Below, piece by piece: positions 7,532 through 16,290 of a stretch of 43,317 nucleotides of DNA. Both the position numbers and the translations under genes were made by a program. Each line of letters begins with the position of its first letter. Within the stretch, counting starts at the first letter, position 1. The notes beneath the pieces were generated by a model. It saw only the letters and a list, made by a program, of their open reading frames with translations, ran no database searches and was not told the DNA's origin. This DNA is from Alphaproteobacteria bacterium (GTDB lineage: Bacteria; Pseudomonadota; Alphaproteobacteria; Bin95): NCBI GenBank assembly GCA_029978325.1, contig JAPOJR010000007.1, forward strand, positions 1-43,317, in the 5' to 3' direction.

Positions 7532-9532
7532 ATGGCGCAGGACCCTCAACGCGACCCCGAGATGCTTCGCCAGATGGCGAATGCGATCCGAGCCCTATCG
7601 ATGGATGCGGTGCAAGCCGCCAACAGTGGCCATCCCGGCATGCCCATGGGGATGGCAGACGCCGCTACGGTGCTTTGGACCCAGTTCCTGAAGCACGACC
7701 CCAAGGCGCCGAAATGGCATGACCGCGACCGTTTTGTGTTGTCGGCGGGTCACGGCTCGATGCTGCTCTACAGTCTGCTGTACCTCAGCGGCTATGAGGA
7801 TATCAGCCTCGAAGACTTGAAGAACTTCCGCCAGCTCGATGCGCCGACTGCCGGTCATCCTGAGTACGGCCACCTCGCCGGCATTGAGACGACAACCGGC
7901 CCGCTCGGCCAGGGTTTTGCCAACGCCGTTGGCATGGCGATGGCGGAGCGGCAGTTGCGCGCGAACTACGGCGCTGGGACGGTCGACCACTTCACCTATG
8001 CCATCGCCGGCGACGGCTGCCTGATGGAAGGTATCAGCCACGAGGCCGCCAGCATGGCCGGCCACCAGAAGCTGGGCCGGCTGATCGTGTTGTTCGACGA
8101 CAATGGCATCTCCATCGACGGCCCGACCTCGATGAGCGTGTCAGAAGACACCACGCAGCGTTTCCTGGCCTATGGCTGGCATGTCGAGAGCGTGGACGGT
8201 CACGACATGGGCGCCGTCGCCGCGGCGATCCGCGCCGCCAAGGCCGATGCCCGTCCGTCGCTGATCCGCTGCAAGACCACGATCGGCTTTGGTGCTCCGA
8301 CCAAGGCCGGGACTGCCGGCTCGCATGGCTCGCCATTGGGCGACAAGGAAATCGAAGGCGCGCGCGCTGCGCTTAACTGGCCGCATGCACCGTTCGAGAT
8401 TCCCGCCGACGTGCTGTCCGCCTGGCGCGCAGATGGCAGCCGCGGCGCTGCCGCCCACGCCGAATGGGCCAAGCGGCTGGAGGCGTCGGACCGCAAGATG
8501 GAATTCCTGGCGCAGATGGATGGCGTCATCAGCGCCTCGATCGACGCCCGCATTCACGATATCAAGACCGCCATGCGTGCCAGCGGCAAAGGGCCGGCGA
8601 CGCGCGCGGCCTCGCAGGATGTGCTGGAAGTATTGGTCGAAGCCTTCCCCTGGATGGTTGGCGGCTCTGCCGACCTGACCGGCTCGAACAATACCAAGAC
8701 CGGCGCATTGGCGCCGATGACGCCGGAAAATCCGGGCGGGCGCTATGTCTACTATGGCGTGCGCGAGCATGGCATGGCTGCGGCGATGAACGGAATGGCG
8801 CTGCACGGCGGGTTGATCCCCTACGGCGGTACGTTCCTGGTGTTCAGCGACTACAATCGCCCATCGATCCGCTTGGCGGCGCTGATGGGCATCCGCGTTA
8901 TCCACGTTCTGACCCACGACAGTATCGGTCTGGGCGAAGACGGCCCGACGCACCAACCGGTCGAGCATATGGCGGCGCTCCGCGCTATCCCCAACCTGCT
9001 GGTGATGCGCCCGGCAGACGCCGTGGAAACTGCGGAATGCTGGCAGATCGCCCTGGAGCATACGCATACCCCAAGTGTGTTGGCGCTGACGCGGCAGGGC
9101 CTGAAACTGCAACGGACCGAGGCCGATACCGTCAATCGTTGCCGCACCGGCGCTTATGTCTTGGCGGAGGCTTCGGGCGGTTCACCGGCCGTAACCATCG
9201 TCGCCAGCGGTTCCGAGGTGGAAATCGCGATGGAAGCTCGTGCCACATTGGAGGCGGACGGCGTTGCAGCGCGCGTTGTCTCCATGCCGTGCATGGAGCT
9301 GTTCGCCGATCAGGACGCAGCGACCCGCGCCGCGATTTTGCCGCAGAACACGCCGATTATCGCTGTAGAAGCCGCGATTGCCCAAGGATGGGAACGTTGG
9401 ATCGGCACCGGCGACCGCTTTGTCGGCATGAAGGGCTTCGGCGCATCCGCACCGTATCAACAACTATACCAGCGCTTTGGTATTACTACAGAAACAGTAG
9501 TTGCACGTGCTAAAGAAGCGCTAGCCGGTTAA
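7532..9532 (+). CDS. tkt: Transketolase
   Basis: A 666-residue thiamine-diphosphate enzyme of usual length. It moves two-carbon ketol units between sugar phosphates in the pentose phosphate (and, where present, Calvin) pathway. Visible signatures are NSGHPGMPMG (31-40), the TPP/Mg-binding segment beginning GDGCLMEG with the later asparagine in DDNGISIDG, the catalytic glutamate in VREHGMA, and the second transketolase signature around LGEDGPTHQPVEH. The C-terminal domain contains VASGSEVEIA. GGAG at about 7513 is upstream of the ATG, at rather long spacing. It is the first gene of a plus-strand run with gap and fba, separated from gap by 53 bases. Confidence 0.97.
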   Translation: MAQDPQRDPEMLRQMANAIRALSMDAVQAANSGHPGMPMGMADAATVLWTQFLKHDPKAPKWHDRDRFVLSAGHGSMLLYSLLYLSGYEDISLEDLKNFRQLDAPTAGHPEYGHLAGIETTTGPLGQGFANAVGMAMAERQLRANYGAGTVDHFTYAIAGDGCLMEGISHEAASMAGHQKLGRLIVLFDDNGISIDGPTSMSVSEDTTQRFLAYGWHVESVDGHDMGAVAAAIRAAKADARPSLIRCKTTIGFGAPTKAGTAGSHGSPLGDKEIEGARAALNWPHAPFEIPADVLSAWRADGSRGAAAHAEWAKRLEASDRKMEFLAQMDGVISASIDARIHDIKTAMRASGKGPATRAASQDVLEVLVEAFPWMVGGSADLTGSNNTKTGALAPMTPENPGGRYVYYGVREHGMAAAMNGMALHGGLIPYGGTFLVFSDYNRPSIRLAALMGIRVIHVLTHDSIGLGEDGPTHQPVEHMAALRAIPNLLVMRPADAVETAECWQIALEHTHTPSVLALTRQGLKLQRTEADTVNRCRTGAYVLAEASGGSPAVTIVASGSEVEIAMEARATLEADGVAARVVSMPCMELFADQDAATRAAILPQNTPIIAVEAAIAQGWERWIGTGDRFVGMKGFGASAPYQQLYQRFGITTETVVARAKEALAG

Positions 9533-9585
9533 TTTGTCGTTTCAAGTCTTGCCGCGTCGTCTGTGGCAGCATTAAGGAGGTACGC

Positions 9586-10590
9586 ATGGCTATTCGGGTA
9601 GCAATCAACGGTTTCGGCCGCATCGGACGCATGGTGTTCCGGGCTGCAATGGAAGCACGGCGCGATGATCTGGAGTTCGTTGCGATCAACGATCTCGGTT
9701 CTCCTGCCGCAAATGCCCACTTGCTGAAGTACGACTCGGTCCATGGCCGTCTGGACCAGGATGTCAGCGTCGATGGCGACACCATCCGCGTCGGCGACCG
9801 TGCCGTGAAGGTTTATGCCGAGCGCGATCCGAAGAACCTGCCCTGGGGCCAGTTGGGCATTGATGTGGTGATGGAATGCACCGGCATCTTCACCAAGCGC
9901 GAGCAGGCGGCTATGCACCTGACCGCCGGCGCAAAAAAAGTGCTGATCTCGGCTCCCGCTACGGGCGCGGACCTGACGGTGGTCTATGGCGTGAACCATG
10001 ACAAAATCCGTCCGGAGCACACCGTGATCTCCAACGCGTCCTGCACCACCAACTGCCTGGCGCCGGTCGCGCACGTGCTGAACCAGACCATCGGGATCGA
10101 GCGTGGCTACATGACCACGATCCACGCCTACACCGGCGACCAGAAGCTGCACGACAACCTGCACTCAGACATGCGCCGCGCCCGTGCCGGCGCGCTCAGC
10201 CTGATCCCGACCTCCACCGGTGCCGCCCGCGCCGTGGGCGAGGTGCTGCCGGAGCTGAAGGGCAAGCTGGACGGCACCGCCATCCGCGTGCCGACCGCCA
10301 ACGTCTCGGTCGTCGACCTGAAGTTCGTGCCGTCGCGCGCCACATCCGCCGACGAGATCAACGCCGCCATCCGCAACGCCGCCTCGAACCAGCTGGCCGG
10401 CGTGCTTGGCATCAATGACGAGGAGCTGGTCTCCTGCGACTTCAACCACAACACCTTCTCCAGCGTGTTCGACGCGACCCAGACCCAGACGGTCGAGGGT
10501 ACTTTGGTGCGGGTGCTGTCCTGGTATGACAACGAGTGGGGCTTCTCCAACCGTATGTTGGACACTGCTGCTGTTTATGGCCGCGCCTAA
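9586..10590 (+). CDS. gap: Glyceraldehyde-3-phosphate dehydrogenase, type I
   Basis: A 334-residue enzyme converting glyceraldehyde 3-phosphate to 1,3-bisphosphoglycerate. The Rossmann loop is INGFGRIGR (8-16). An aspartate after the second strand (IND, 34-36) favours NAD over NADP. The active site is SNASCTTNC with nucleophile C153, and H180 in TTIHAYTGDQ is the partner base. Phosphate-site motifs include SLIPTSTGAA and the C-terminal WYDNEWGFSNR. A strong ribosome site, AAGGAGG at 9574-9580, precedes the ATG. Codon choice is strongly biased to G/C-ending codons, as expected of a highly expressed gene. fba follows after 27 bases. Confidence 0.97.
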   Translation: MAIRVAINGFGRIGRMVFRAAMEARRDDLEFVAINDLGSPAANAHLLKYDSVHGRLDQDVSVDGDTIRVGDRAVKVYAERDPKNLPWGQLGIDVVMECTGIFTKREQAAMHLTAGAKKVLISAPATGADLTVVYGVNHDKIRPEHTVISNASCTTNCLAPVAHVLNQTIGIERGYMTTIHAYTGDQKLHDNLHSDMRRARAGALSLIPTSTGAARAVGEVLPELKGKLDGTAIRVPTANVSVVDLKFVPSRATSADEINAAIRNAASNQLAGVLGINDEELVSCDFNHNTFSSVFDATQTQTVEGTLVRVLSWYDNEWGFSNRMLDTAAVYGRA

Positions 10591-10617
10591 GCGCTTGAAC
10601 GAGGAAAGAATCCAGCC

Positions 10618-11532
10618 ATGAAAACCACCCAAAAAGTCCGCAAAATCCTCTCCTATTACGAGAGCGACAATCCCGGCACCAAGGCGAACCTGGCCCGCAT
10701 CCTGATGCAGGGCAAACTGGGCGGCACCGGCAAGGTTGTGATCCTGCCGGTCGACCAGGGCTTCGAGCATGGCCCGGCGCGCAGCTTTGCGCCGAACCCG
10801 GTCGGCTATGACCCGCACTACCACTTCCAGCTGGCGATCGACGCGGGCCTCAGCGCCTATGCCGCGCCGCTCGGCATGATCGAGGCGGGCGCAGACACGT
10901 TTGCCGGCCAGATCCCGACCATCCTGAAGGTCAACAGCGCCAACAGCCTGGCCCGCATGAAGGACCAGGCGATCACCGGCTCGGTCGGCGATGCGCTGCG
11001 CCTCGGCTGCTCCGCCATCGGCTTTACCATCTATCCGGGCTCGGACGATCAGTTCGAGATGATGGAAGAAATCCGCGAGATGGCGGAAGAAGCCAAGTCG
11101 GTCGGCCTTGCCGTTGTCGTCTGGAGCTATCCGCGCGGCGGCGACCTGACCAAGGAAGCCGAGACCGCGGTCGATATCTGCGCCTATGCCGCGCACATGG
11201 CGGCGCTGCTGGGCGCGCACATCATCAAGGTGAAGCCGCCGACGGCTGCCATCGGCTTGGATGCTGCGAAGAAAGCCTACGCCGACATCGACACCTCGAC
11301 GCTCTCCAAGCGCATCGAGCACGTCGTGCAGTCCTGCTTCAACGGCCGGCGCCTGGTGGTGTTCTCGGGCGGCGAGGCCAAGGGCCTGGACGGCATCCTC
11401 GGCGAAATCCGCGAGATCGCCGCGGGCGGTGCCACCGGCTCGATTATCGGCCGCAACACCTTCCAGCGTCCGCGTGACGAGGCGATTGCGATGCTCAACC
11501 AGATCATCGACATCTACAAGGGCCGCGGCTGA
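10618..11532 (+). CDS. fba: Class I fructose-bisphosphate aldolase, DhnA/FbaB type
   Basis: A 304-residue Schiff-base aldolase that reversibly splits fructose 1,6-bisphosphate. ILPVDQGFEHGPARSF (42-57) is the FbaB/DhnA signature, distinct from metal-dependent class II enzymes. The Schiff-base lysine lies in HIIKVKPP (K204 or K206), followed by a phosphate-binding FSGGEAKG turn and SIIGRNTFQRP near the end. GAGGAAAGAA before the ATG at 10618 provides the ribosome site. It follows gap by 27 bases. In many alphaproteobacteria pgk lies between these two genes; it is absent here. A palindromic repeat follows the stop codon. Confidence 0.93.
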   Translation: MKTTQKVRKILSYYESDNPGTKANLARILMQGKLGGTGKVVILPVDQGFEHGPARSFAPNPVGYDPHYHFQLAIDAGLSAYAAPLGMIEAGADTFAGQIPTILKVNSANSLARMKDQAITGSVGDALRLGCSAIGFTIYPGSDDQFEMMEEIREMAEEAKSVGLAVVVWSYPRGGDLTKEAETAVDICAYAAHMAALLGAHIIKVKPPTAAIGLDAAKKAYADIDTSTLSKRIEHVVQSCFNGRRLVVFSGGEAKGLDGILGEIREIAAGGATGSIIGRNTFQRPRDEAIAMLNQIIDIYKGRG

Positions 11533-11553
11533 GCCCGCACCACCCCGTCTTGG

Positions 11554-11650
11554 CGTCATTGCGAGCGCAGCGAAGCAATCCAGACCGGCGGCTCATCCGG
11601 TCTCAATCGGCCCTGGATTGCTTCGTCGGCGCTGCCTGCTCGCAATGACG
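11554..11650. repeat. Large imperfect palindromic repeat after fba
   Basis: The left arm (11554-11583) begins CGTCATTGCGAGC and ends CGAAGCAATCCAG; the right arm (11613-11650) carries the reverse complements of both 13-base blocks. They are separated by an unequal internal loop (4 bases on the left, 12 on the right). An inner 5-bp hairpin ACCGG/CCGGT lies at 11584-11601. From memory, the sequence strongly resembles a palindromic element starting GTCATTGCGAGC that is scattered through many bacterial genomes. It fills most of the 147-base gap between fba and the ThiE-like gene and could separate their transcripts. Confidence 0.8.
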
Positions 11651-11679
11651 GTGGGTGTTTAAGGCAAAGGACCACTGCC

Positions 11680-12321
11680 TTGGTTGACGACGAGCGCTTT
11701 ATCTATCTGATTTCGCCGGAATCGGTAACGACTCCGGCAGCGCTCGACGTATTCGCGGCGAAGCTAGAGGAAGCCCTGGGGACGGATCTTGTCGCCGCAT
11801 TCCAATTGCGCCTGAAGAATGTCGGCGATGATTGGATCGAGACCGCCACCAAGCGCCTGTTACCGCTGTGCCAGGCGAAAGATGTTGCTTTCATCCTCAA
11901 CGACCGGCCCGACCTGGCCGTAAAGCTTGGTTGCGATGGAGCCCACGTCTCAGCCGATGAGGACATGCCGTTCTCCAAAGCGCGGGAAATTCTGGGCGAG
12001 GACCTGATTCTGGGCGCGACCTGCCGCGGCAGCCGTGATCTGGCCTTCGAGGCTGGGGAAGAGGGCGCGGATTATGTGGCGTTCGGTGCGTTTTTCCCCA
12101 GCTCAACCAAGGCCACCAAGAGCCGCGTCGGTCTGGAAATCCTGGAGTGGTGGAACGAAATCGCCGTGTTGCCGTCGGTCGCCATCGGTGGTTTGACCGC
12201 GGAAAACTGCGGCCCGGTTTACAAAGCTGGCGCGGATTATATCTGCGTTGTCTCCGCTGTCTGGGATCATCCGAATGGGCCGGCAGCCGGGGTGCGGGCG
12301 TTGGTCGAGGCCTGTAGCTGA
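11680..12321 (+). CDS. Thiamine phosphate synthase-like (ThiE/TenI) protein
   Basis: A 213-residue TIM barrel of the ThiE/TenI superfamily. ThiE joins HMP pyrophosphate to thiazole phosphate in thiamine synthesis. Several ThiE positions are kept: Q42, R44 and K46 in FQLRLK, N74-D75 in FILNDRPDLA, D86 in CDGAHV, and K144 in FFPSSTK. The usual glycine-glutamine after DGxH is replaced by serine-alanine, and the pyrophosphate-site segment reads LGATCRG, so it is divergent and may not be a housekeeping ThiE. The start is TTG at 11680, with AAAGGA at 11666-11671. Its 3' end is seven bases from the convergent carboxyltransferase gene. Confidence 0.75.
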   Translation: MVDDERFIYLISPESVTTPAALDVFAAKLEEALGTDLVAAFQLRLKNVGDDWIETATKRLLPLCQAKDVAFILNDRPDLAVKLGCDGAHVSADEDMPFSKAREILGEDLILGATCRGSRDLAFEAGEEGADYVAFGAFFPSSTKATKSRVGLEILEWWNEIAVLPSVAIGGLTAENCGPVYKAGADYICVVSAVWDHPNGPAAGVRALVEACS

Positions 12322-12328
12322 CGCAGCT

Positions 12329-13900
12329 TCAAATAGGCGAAATCGATCTTTTTTTCGGCGGTCCCTTGAACATCCGTCGCGCGGGCAAGCCCGCAAGTGC
12401 CCGAATCAGGGTGCGGCGTGTGTCGCGTGGGTCGATGACATCGTCGATGCCAAATCCTTCCGCCGCTTGGGCTGCGCCGATACGGGCGCGGGTTTCGTCG
12501 ATCAGTTCCTGACGGCGGACCATCGGGTCCGGGGCGCTCTGATAGTCGCGGCGGAAGGCTACGTCGATAGCACCTTCCACAGACATCGCGCAAATTTCTG
12601 CCGTCGGCCAGGCAAAAGCGTAGTCCGCATCGAAACTGCGCCCGCCGCCCATGGCGATATAGCCGGAGCCATAGCCCTTGCGCAGCGACAGCGAAATGCG
12701 GGGGACGGTGACGTGGGCCATCTCGTACAACAGCCGACCACTGCGCCGGGCAAGCCCGGTCGCCTCCGCCGCCGAGCCGATGGCGAAGCCCGGCACATCG
12801 ATCATGCTGATCAGCGGCAGACCGAACGCATCGGCCAGCGCGACGAACCGCGCCGCCTTCTCGCAAGCCTTTGCATCCAGCATGCCGCCCAGATAACGGG
12901 GATTGTTGGCAAGCACGGCCACCGGCCGGCCATCGAGCCGGGCAAAGGCCGTGATGATGTTGCGCGCATAGGTGGGTTTCAACTCGAACCGGCTGCCGCC
13001 ATCGAACACCGCATCGATGACCTTGCGCACGTCATAGGTCTGCCGCTGGTCAGCCGGAACCAGGTCCAGGAGGGTCTCACCAGCCAGGGCGGGCCCGACC
13101 GCTGCTGCCATCGGCGGGGCAACGTTGGAATTGGATGGCAGGTAGGATAGGAAGCGGCGAACGGCGTCCATCAATTCCGCCTCGGTCTCGACGGCCAGGT
13201 CGGCGTTGCCGTATCGGTCGGCCTGAAGTTTGGCCCCGCCCAGCCCCTCCTTGTCGATATCCTCGCCAATCCCGGCCTTGACCAGCGCCGGGCCAGCCAT
13301 GCCCATTTGCGAGCTGCCGCGCAGCATCACGACGAAGTCGGCCATGCTGGCATAGTTGGTCGGCCCGGCAAAGCCTGCACCCAGCACCGCAACCACCATC
13401 GGCGTCCATCCGGAATTCATGCCCAGCAGATGGAAGACGCGCGTGCCGGCGGCAAAGTGGCGGGAGTTCTGACCGTCCTGAATGCGGTGGCCGCCGCCCT
13501 CCACCAGCATGACCAGCGGCACGCCAGCCTCGGTCGCCCGCTCAATCGCGCGATTGCCCTTGGCACTGCCCGCCACACCGACCGAGCCGCCGTGCACCGT
13601 GAAATCGTGGGCGACAAGGCTGATGGGCCGGCCGTCGACAAGGCCAGAGCCGGTGACAATGCCATCCGCCGGCGCTTTCAGGTTGGCGTTCCAGGGGTTG
13701 TCGTGATGCGGGGCGGCGAGCCCGCCGGTCTCAACAAAGCTGCCACCATCCAGCAGCAACTCCACCCGCGCCCGGGCCGAGAGCTTGCCATCCCGCTGGC
13801 GTTTGGCCATGGCATCGGGCCGGCCATTATCAGATACGGCCGCCTTCTTTGCGGCAATGGCTGCAGCGAGGTCGTGGGCGGTTGGTGGGGATTCAGTCAT
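12329..13900 (-). CDS. Acyl-CoA carboxylase, carboxyltransferase (beta) subunit
   Basis: A 523-residue two-domain carboxyltransferase of the propionyl-/methylcrotonyl-CoA carboxylase beta family. It would transfer CO2 from biotin to an acyl-CoA. The N-terminal half has ARARVELLLDGGSF, then VMLVEGGGHRIQDG, where other family members carry a similar glycine turn. The C-terminal half has GRPVAVLANNP, the signature IDVPGFAIGSAAEA, and GYGSGYIAMGG. The start is at ATG 13898-13900 (MTESPPTAH). No biotin-carboxylase (alpha) gene is in the window, so its partner must be encoded elsewhere. The acyl-CoA substrate cannot be fixed from sequence; an allied decarboxylase role is possible. Confidence 0.85.
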   Translation of the reverse strand: MTESPPTAHDLAAAIAAKKAAVSDNGRPDAMAKRQRDGKLSARARVELLLDGGSFVETGGLAAPHHDNPWNANLKAPADGIVTGSGLVDGRPISLVAHDFTVHGGSVGVAGSAKGNRAIERATEAGVPLVMLVEGGGHRIQDGQNSRHFAAGTRVFHLLGMNSGWTPMVVAVLGAGFAGPTNYASMADFVVMLRGSSQMGMAGPALVKAGIGEDIDKEGLGGAKLQADRYGNADLAVETEAELMDAVRRFLSYLPSNSNVAPPMAAAVGPALAGETLLDLVPADQRQTYDVRKVIDAVFDGGSRFELKPTYARNIITAFARLDGRPVAVLANNPRYLGGMLDAKACEKAARFVALADAFGLPLISMIDVPGFAIGSAAEATGLARRSGRLLYEMAHVTVPRISLSLRKGYGSGYIAMGGGRSFDADYAFAWPTAEICAMSVEGAIDVAFRRDYQSAPDPMVRRQELIDETRARIGAAQAAEGFGIDDVIDPRDTRRTLIRALAGLPARRMFKGPPKKRSISPI

Positions 13901-13974
13901 GCTTGCGGGACCGGGCCAATGTCGGGAGATTGCACAGTCTAACCGCACTTGCCGGCGTAAGGCGAGACGCTGCT

Positions 13975-14463
13975 CTATCCAACCACCGCCAGGCCCAGAA
14001 ACGCCGCCAGGGGCGTCATCGCCACGCCGATCAAATAGCGCCTGGCCGCCAATGGCGGGCCAGCCAATGGGATATCGTACAGCACTAGCCGTTGTGCGTT
14101 CATCATCGACCAGGCGTTGAGCAATGCCAGCATCTGACCGATGCCGGCGTCGGCGCTCAACAGCGCCGCCACTACCGGCAGGATCAGCATGGGCCCGGTC
14201 GGCATCAGCGCGCCGAACAGTGCCGCGATCATGGCGCCCTTAAACCCGGAGTCGGCGCCGACCCAGTGGCCGATTTCCTCGCTGGGCAGCAATTGCGCAA
14301 CGAAACCAGCGGAGATGATCGCCGGCAGAATGATGGGAATCAGGCTGATCGCCTGCCGGCGCGACAGGCGCATCGCCTCGCCCAGCGACCGCTCCGGATG
14401 GAAGTGCACCACCAGGGCCAACACGATGACCATGCCGATCAGGAACAGGGTGGAGAAGCTCAT
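13975..14463 (-). CDS. Half-size permease, second part (YraQ/ArsP-like)
   Basis: A 162-residue integral membrane protein with about four to five predicted helices: about 4-20, 38-58, 73-100, 106-120 and 143-162. A conserved-looking loop, GALMPTGPMLILPVVAALL, faces the corresponding TPGGPWVIYPVAAMLL of the upstream gene. This suggests the two proteins are the two internally homologous halves of a COG0701-type permease (DUF318, YraQ/ArsP), normally one chain of about 300-350 residues. It begins seven bases after that gene. The cysteine-rich PLCSCG motif of many arsenic-exporting members is absent, so arsenic transport is not implied. Confidence 0.65.
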   Translation of the reverse strand: MSFSTLFLIGMVIVLALVVHFHPERSLGEAMRLSRRQAISLIPIILPAIISAGFVAQLLPSEEIGHWVGADSGFKGAMIAALFGALMPTGPMLILPVVAALLSADAGIGQMLALLNAWSMMNAQRLVLYDIPLAGPPLAARRYLIGVAMTPLAAFLGLAVVG

Positions 14464-14470
14464 CGCCCTG

Positions 14471-15031
14471 CTATTCCCGGTCGACCCGCGGCCAGCGGAT
14501 TTCCGGCCAGAAATACCGGATCATCAACCCACCCAGGATCGGCAGTGGCAGCGCCGCCAGGATGCGCATGGTCGCCATATGCTCGCCCAGGAACGATACC
14601 TCCCAGACCAGGAAGCGGTTCATGCCGAGCACGCTCCACGAAATGATGAAGGCGACGACCGCGCCGACCTCCGCCCCGAAGCGAAGTAGCATCGCGGCCA
14701 CAGGGTAGATCACCCAGGGACCGCCCGGTGTGATAGAGCCGGCCAGTGTGCCGATGATCAGGCCCTTCATGCCCGCATCCCGGCCCATATGCTTGGCGAC
14801 CCAGTCGCGCGGCACCAGCACCGTGAGCAAGCCATACATCAGCACACCCAGCGCCATGCGCGGCACGACGTTGACCATCAGTTCAAAGTCTTCGAACAGC
14901 ACCCTGTGCACCGTCTCCCAACCGTACAGGATCCAGCAGAGCGAGCCGGTGACGGTCATCAGAGACAGCGCAAAGATCGCCGGTCCGCGGCCACGGCGCT
15001 TCGCAGCCTCGGTGGGGGAGGGATTGGCCAT
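14471..15031 (-). CDS. Half-size permease, first part (YraQ/ArsP-like)
   Basis: A 186-residue integral membrane protein. A basic cytosolic N-terminus (KRRGRG) precedes helices at about 18-36, 55-74, 92-116, 121-140 and 152-170. The loop GTLAGSITPGGPWVIYPVAAMLL aligns by eye with GALFGALMPTGPMLILPVVAALL in the next gene, and both proteins then have a small-residue helix followed by SWSVLGMNR or AWSMMNAQR. The pair therefore looks like a duplicated module encoded as two genes that probably pair in the membrane. The transported substrate is unknown. It is upstream of its partner by seven bases and downstream of the CaiB-type gene by 33. Confidence 0.65.
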   Translation of the reverse strand: MANPSPTEAAKRRGRGPAIFALSLMTVTGSLCWILYGWETVHRVLFEDFELMVNVVPRMALGVLMYGLLTVLVPRDWVAKHMGRDAGMKGLIIGTLAGSITPGGPWVIYPVAAMLLRFGAEVGAVVAFIISWSVLGMNRFLVWEVSFLGEHMATMRILAALPLPILGGLMIRYFWPEIRWPRVDRE

Positions 15032-15064
15032 AGGGGTCTTTAGGTAGGGGTGTTTGGCAAGCTG

Positions 15065-16225
15065 CTATTCCGCTGCTTTGGCAGCCGACAGGCCACTCAG
15101 CACCTCCTCTGTATGCTCTCCCAGTGCCGGTGAGGGGAAGCGGAGTTTTGGTCGCTGCCCGTCCAGGGTAATCGGCAGGCTGGTAACCCGGAAGTCACGG
15201 TCGGGTACGGCCTGGACCATGTTCGTGGCGGCCAACTGCTCGGTCTTGGAAAGCGCGGCGATGTCGTTCACCGGCGAGCACGGAACGCCAACCGACTCGA
15301 TTTTGGCGATCCAGTTGTCGCAAGTGTCGGTCAGGAATACCTCCGCAATCATCGGCAGCAGAGTCTCCCGGTTCTCAAAGCGGGCTGCCGGCTGGTTGAA
15401 GCGCGGGTCATCGCACCATTCCGGCTTGCCCACGACCTTGGCAAATTTCAGGAACAGGCGGTTGTTGCCGGCGGCGATGCAAATCGGCCGGTCGGCAGTA
15501 TCGAACACCTGATACGGCACTAGGTTCGCCGAAGCGGCACCAGTGCGGACCGTTTCAGTGCCAGTGTAGTTGTACGCGTTGAGCGGGCCACTGACCCAAT
15601 GCACCGCGCTCTCGAACAAGGACGTGCCGATGACCTTGCCCTTGCCGGTGTGGCGCCGCTCTTCCAGCGCAGCGAGCGCGCCGATGACGGCCCACATGCC
15701 CGTGGCGGTATCGTTGATCGCCGGCGCGCAGAATGTCGGCGGATCGTCGGCACGGCCCGTCAGGGTCATGACGCCGCCATAGGCCTGGGCCAGCGGGTCC
15801 ATGCCGGGATGGTATTTCAGCGGCCCCTCTTCGCCGAATGCGCTGATGACGCAATAGATCAGACGCGGATTGACCGCCATCAGGTCCTTGGGGCCAAAGC
15901 CACTTTTCTCCGCCACGCCGGGGCGCAGGTTCTGGATACAGATGTCAGCGTCCTGGATCAGGGCGTTTAGCTTGGCCAGATCGTCCGGCGATTTCAGGTC
16001 CAGCACCACCGACTTTTTCGAGCGGTTCGTGGCATTGAACATCAGCGAGGCGTCGGCAGTCGCCATCGGCCCCCAGAGGCGGGCATCGTCGCCGCCGTCC
16101 GGTTTCTCGATCTTGATGACGTCCGCGCCGAGATCGGCCAGGATCACACCGGAAAGAGGCCCGGCCAGCGCCTGGCCGATTTCAATGACTTTGATGCCTG
16201 TCAGTGGCAGACGAGCTTCGCTCAT
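15065..16225 (-). CDS. CaiB/BaiF family CoA-transferase (class III)
   Basis: A 386-residue enzyme that moves coenzyme A between carboxylic acids. The N-terminus LTGIKVIEIGQALAGPLSG and the LADLGADVIKIEKPDGGD segment (30-46) are family signatures. The catalytic aspartate is D143 in HPGMDPLAQA, followed by the glycine-rich YGGVM loop. The small domain carries RFENRETLLPMI and a GVPCSPVNDI strand. AAAGGAC lies just upstream of the ATG at 16223-16225. Length fits the family; the acid pair used is not predictable. It is 65 bases from the alpha/beta hydrolase gene, which precedes it on the same strand, and the two could act in the same catabolic route. Confidence 0.92.
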   Translation of the reverse strand: MSEARLPLTGIKVIEIGQALAGPLSGVILADLGADVIKIEKPDGGDDARLWGPMATADASLMFNATNRSKKSVVLDLKSPDDLAKLNALIQDADICIQNLRPGVAEKSGFGPKDLMAVNPRLIYCVISAFGEEGPLKYHPGMDPLAQAYGGVMTLTGRADDPPTFCAPAINDTATGMWAVIGALAALEERRHTGKGKVIGTSLFESAVHWVSGPLNAYNYTGTETVRTGAASANLVPYQVFDTADRPICIAAGNNRLFLKFAKVVGKPEWCDDPRFNQPAARFENRETLLPMIAEVFLTDTCDNWIAKIESVGVPCSPVNDIAALSKTEQLAATNMVQAVPDRDFRVTSLPITLDGQRPKLRFPSPALGEHTEEVLSGLSAAKAAE

Positions 16226-16290
16226 GGGGGACGTCCTTTCGAAGAGATTGGCGCTAAGACTAATGTTTTGGTGACGCGGACACTATAGGG

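Noticed and set aside
13975..14463. Arsenite or methylarsenite permease call for the half-size permeases
   Set aside because: The cysteine motif used by arsenic-exporting relatives is absent and no ars gene is near.
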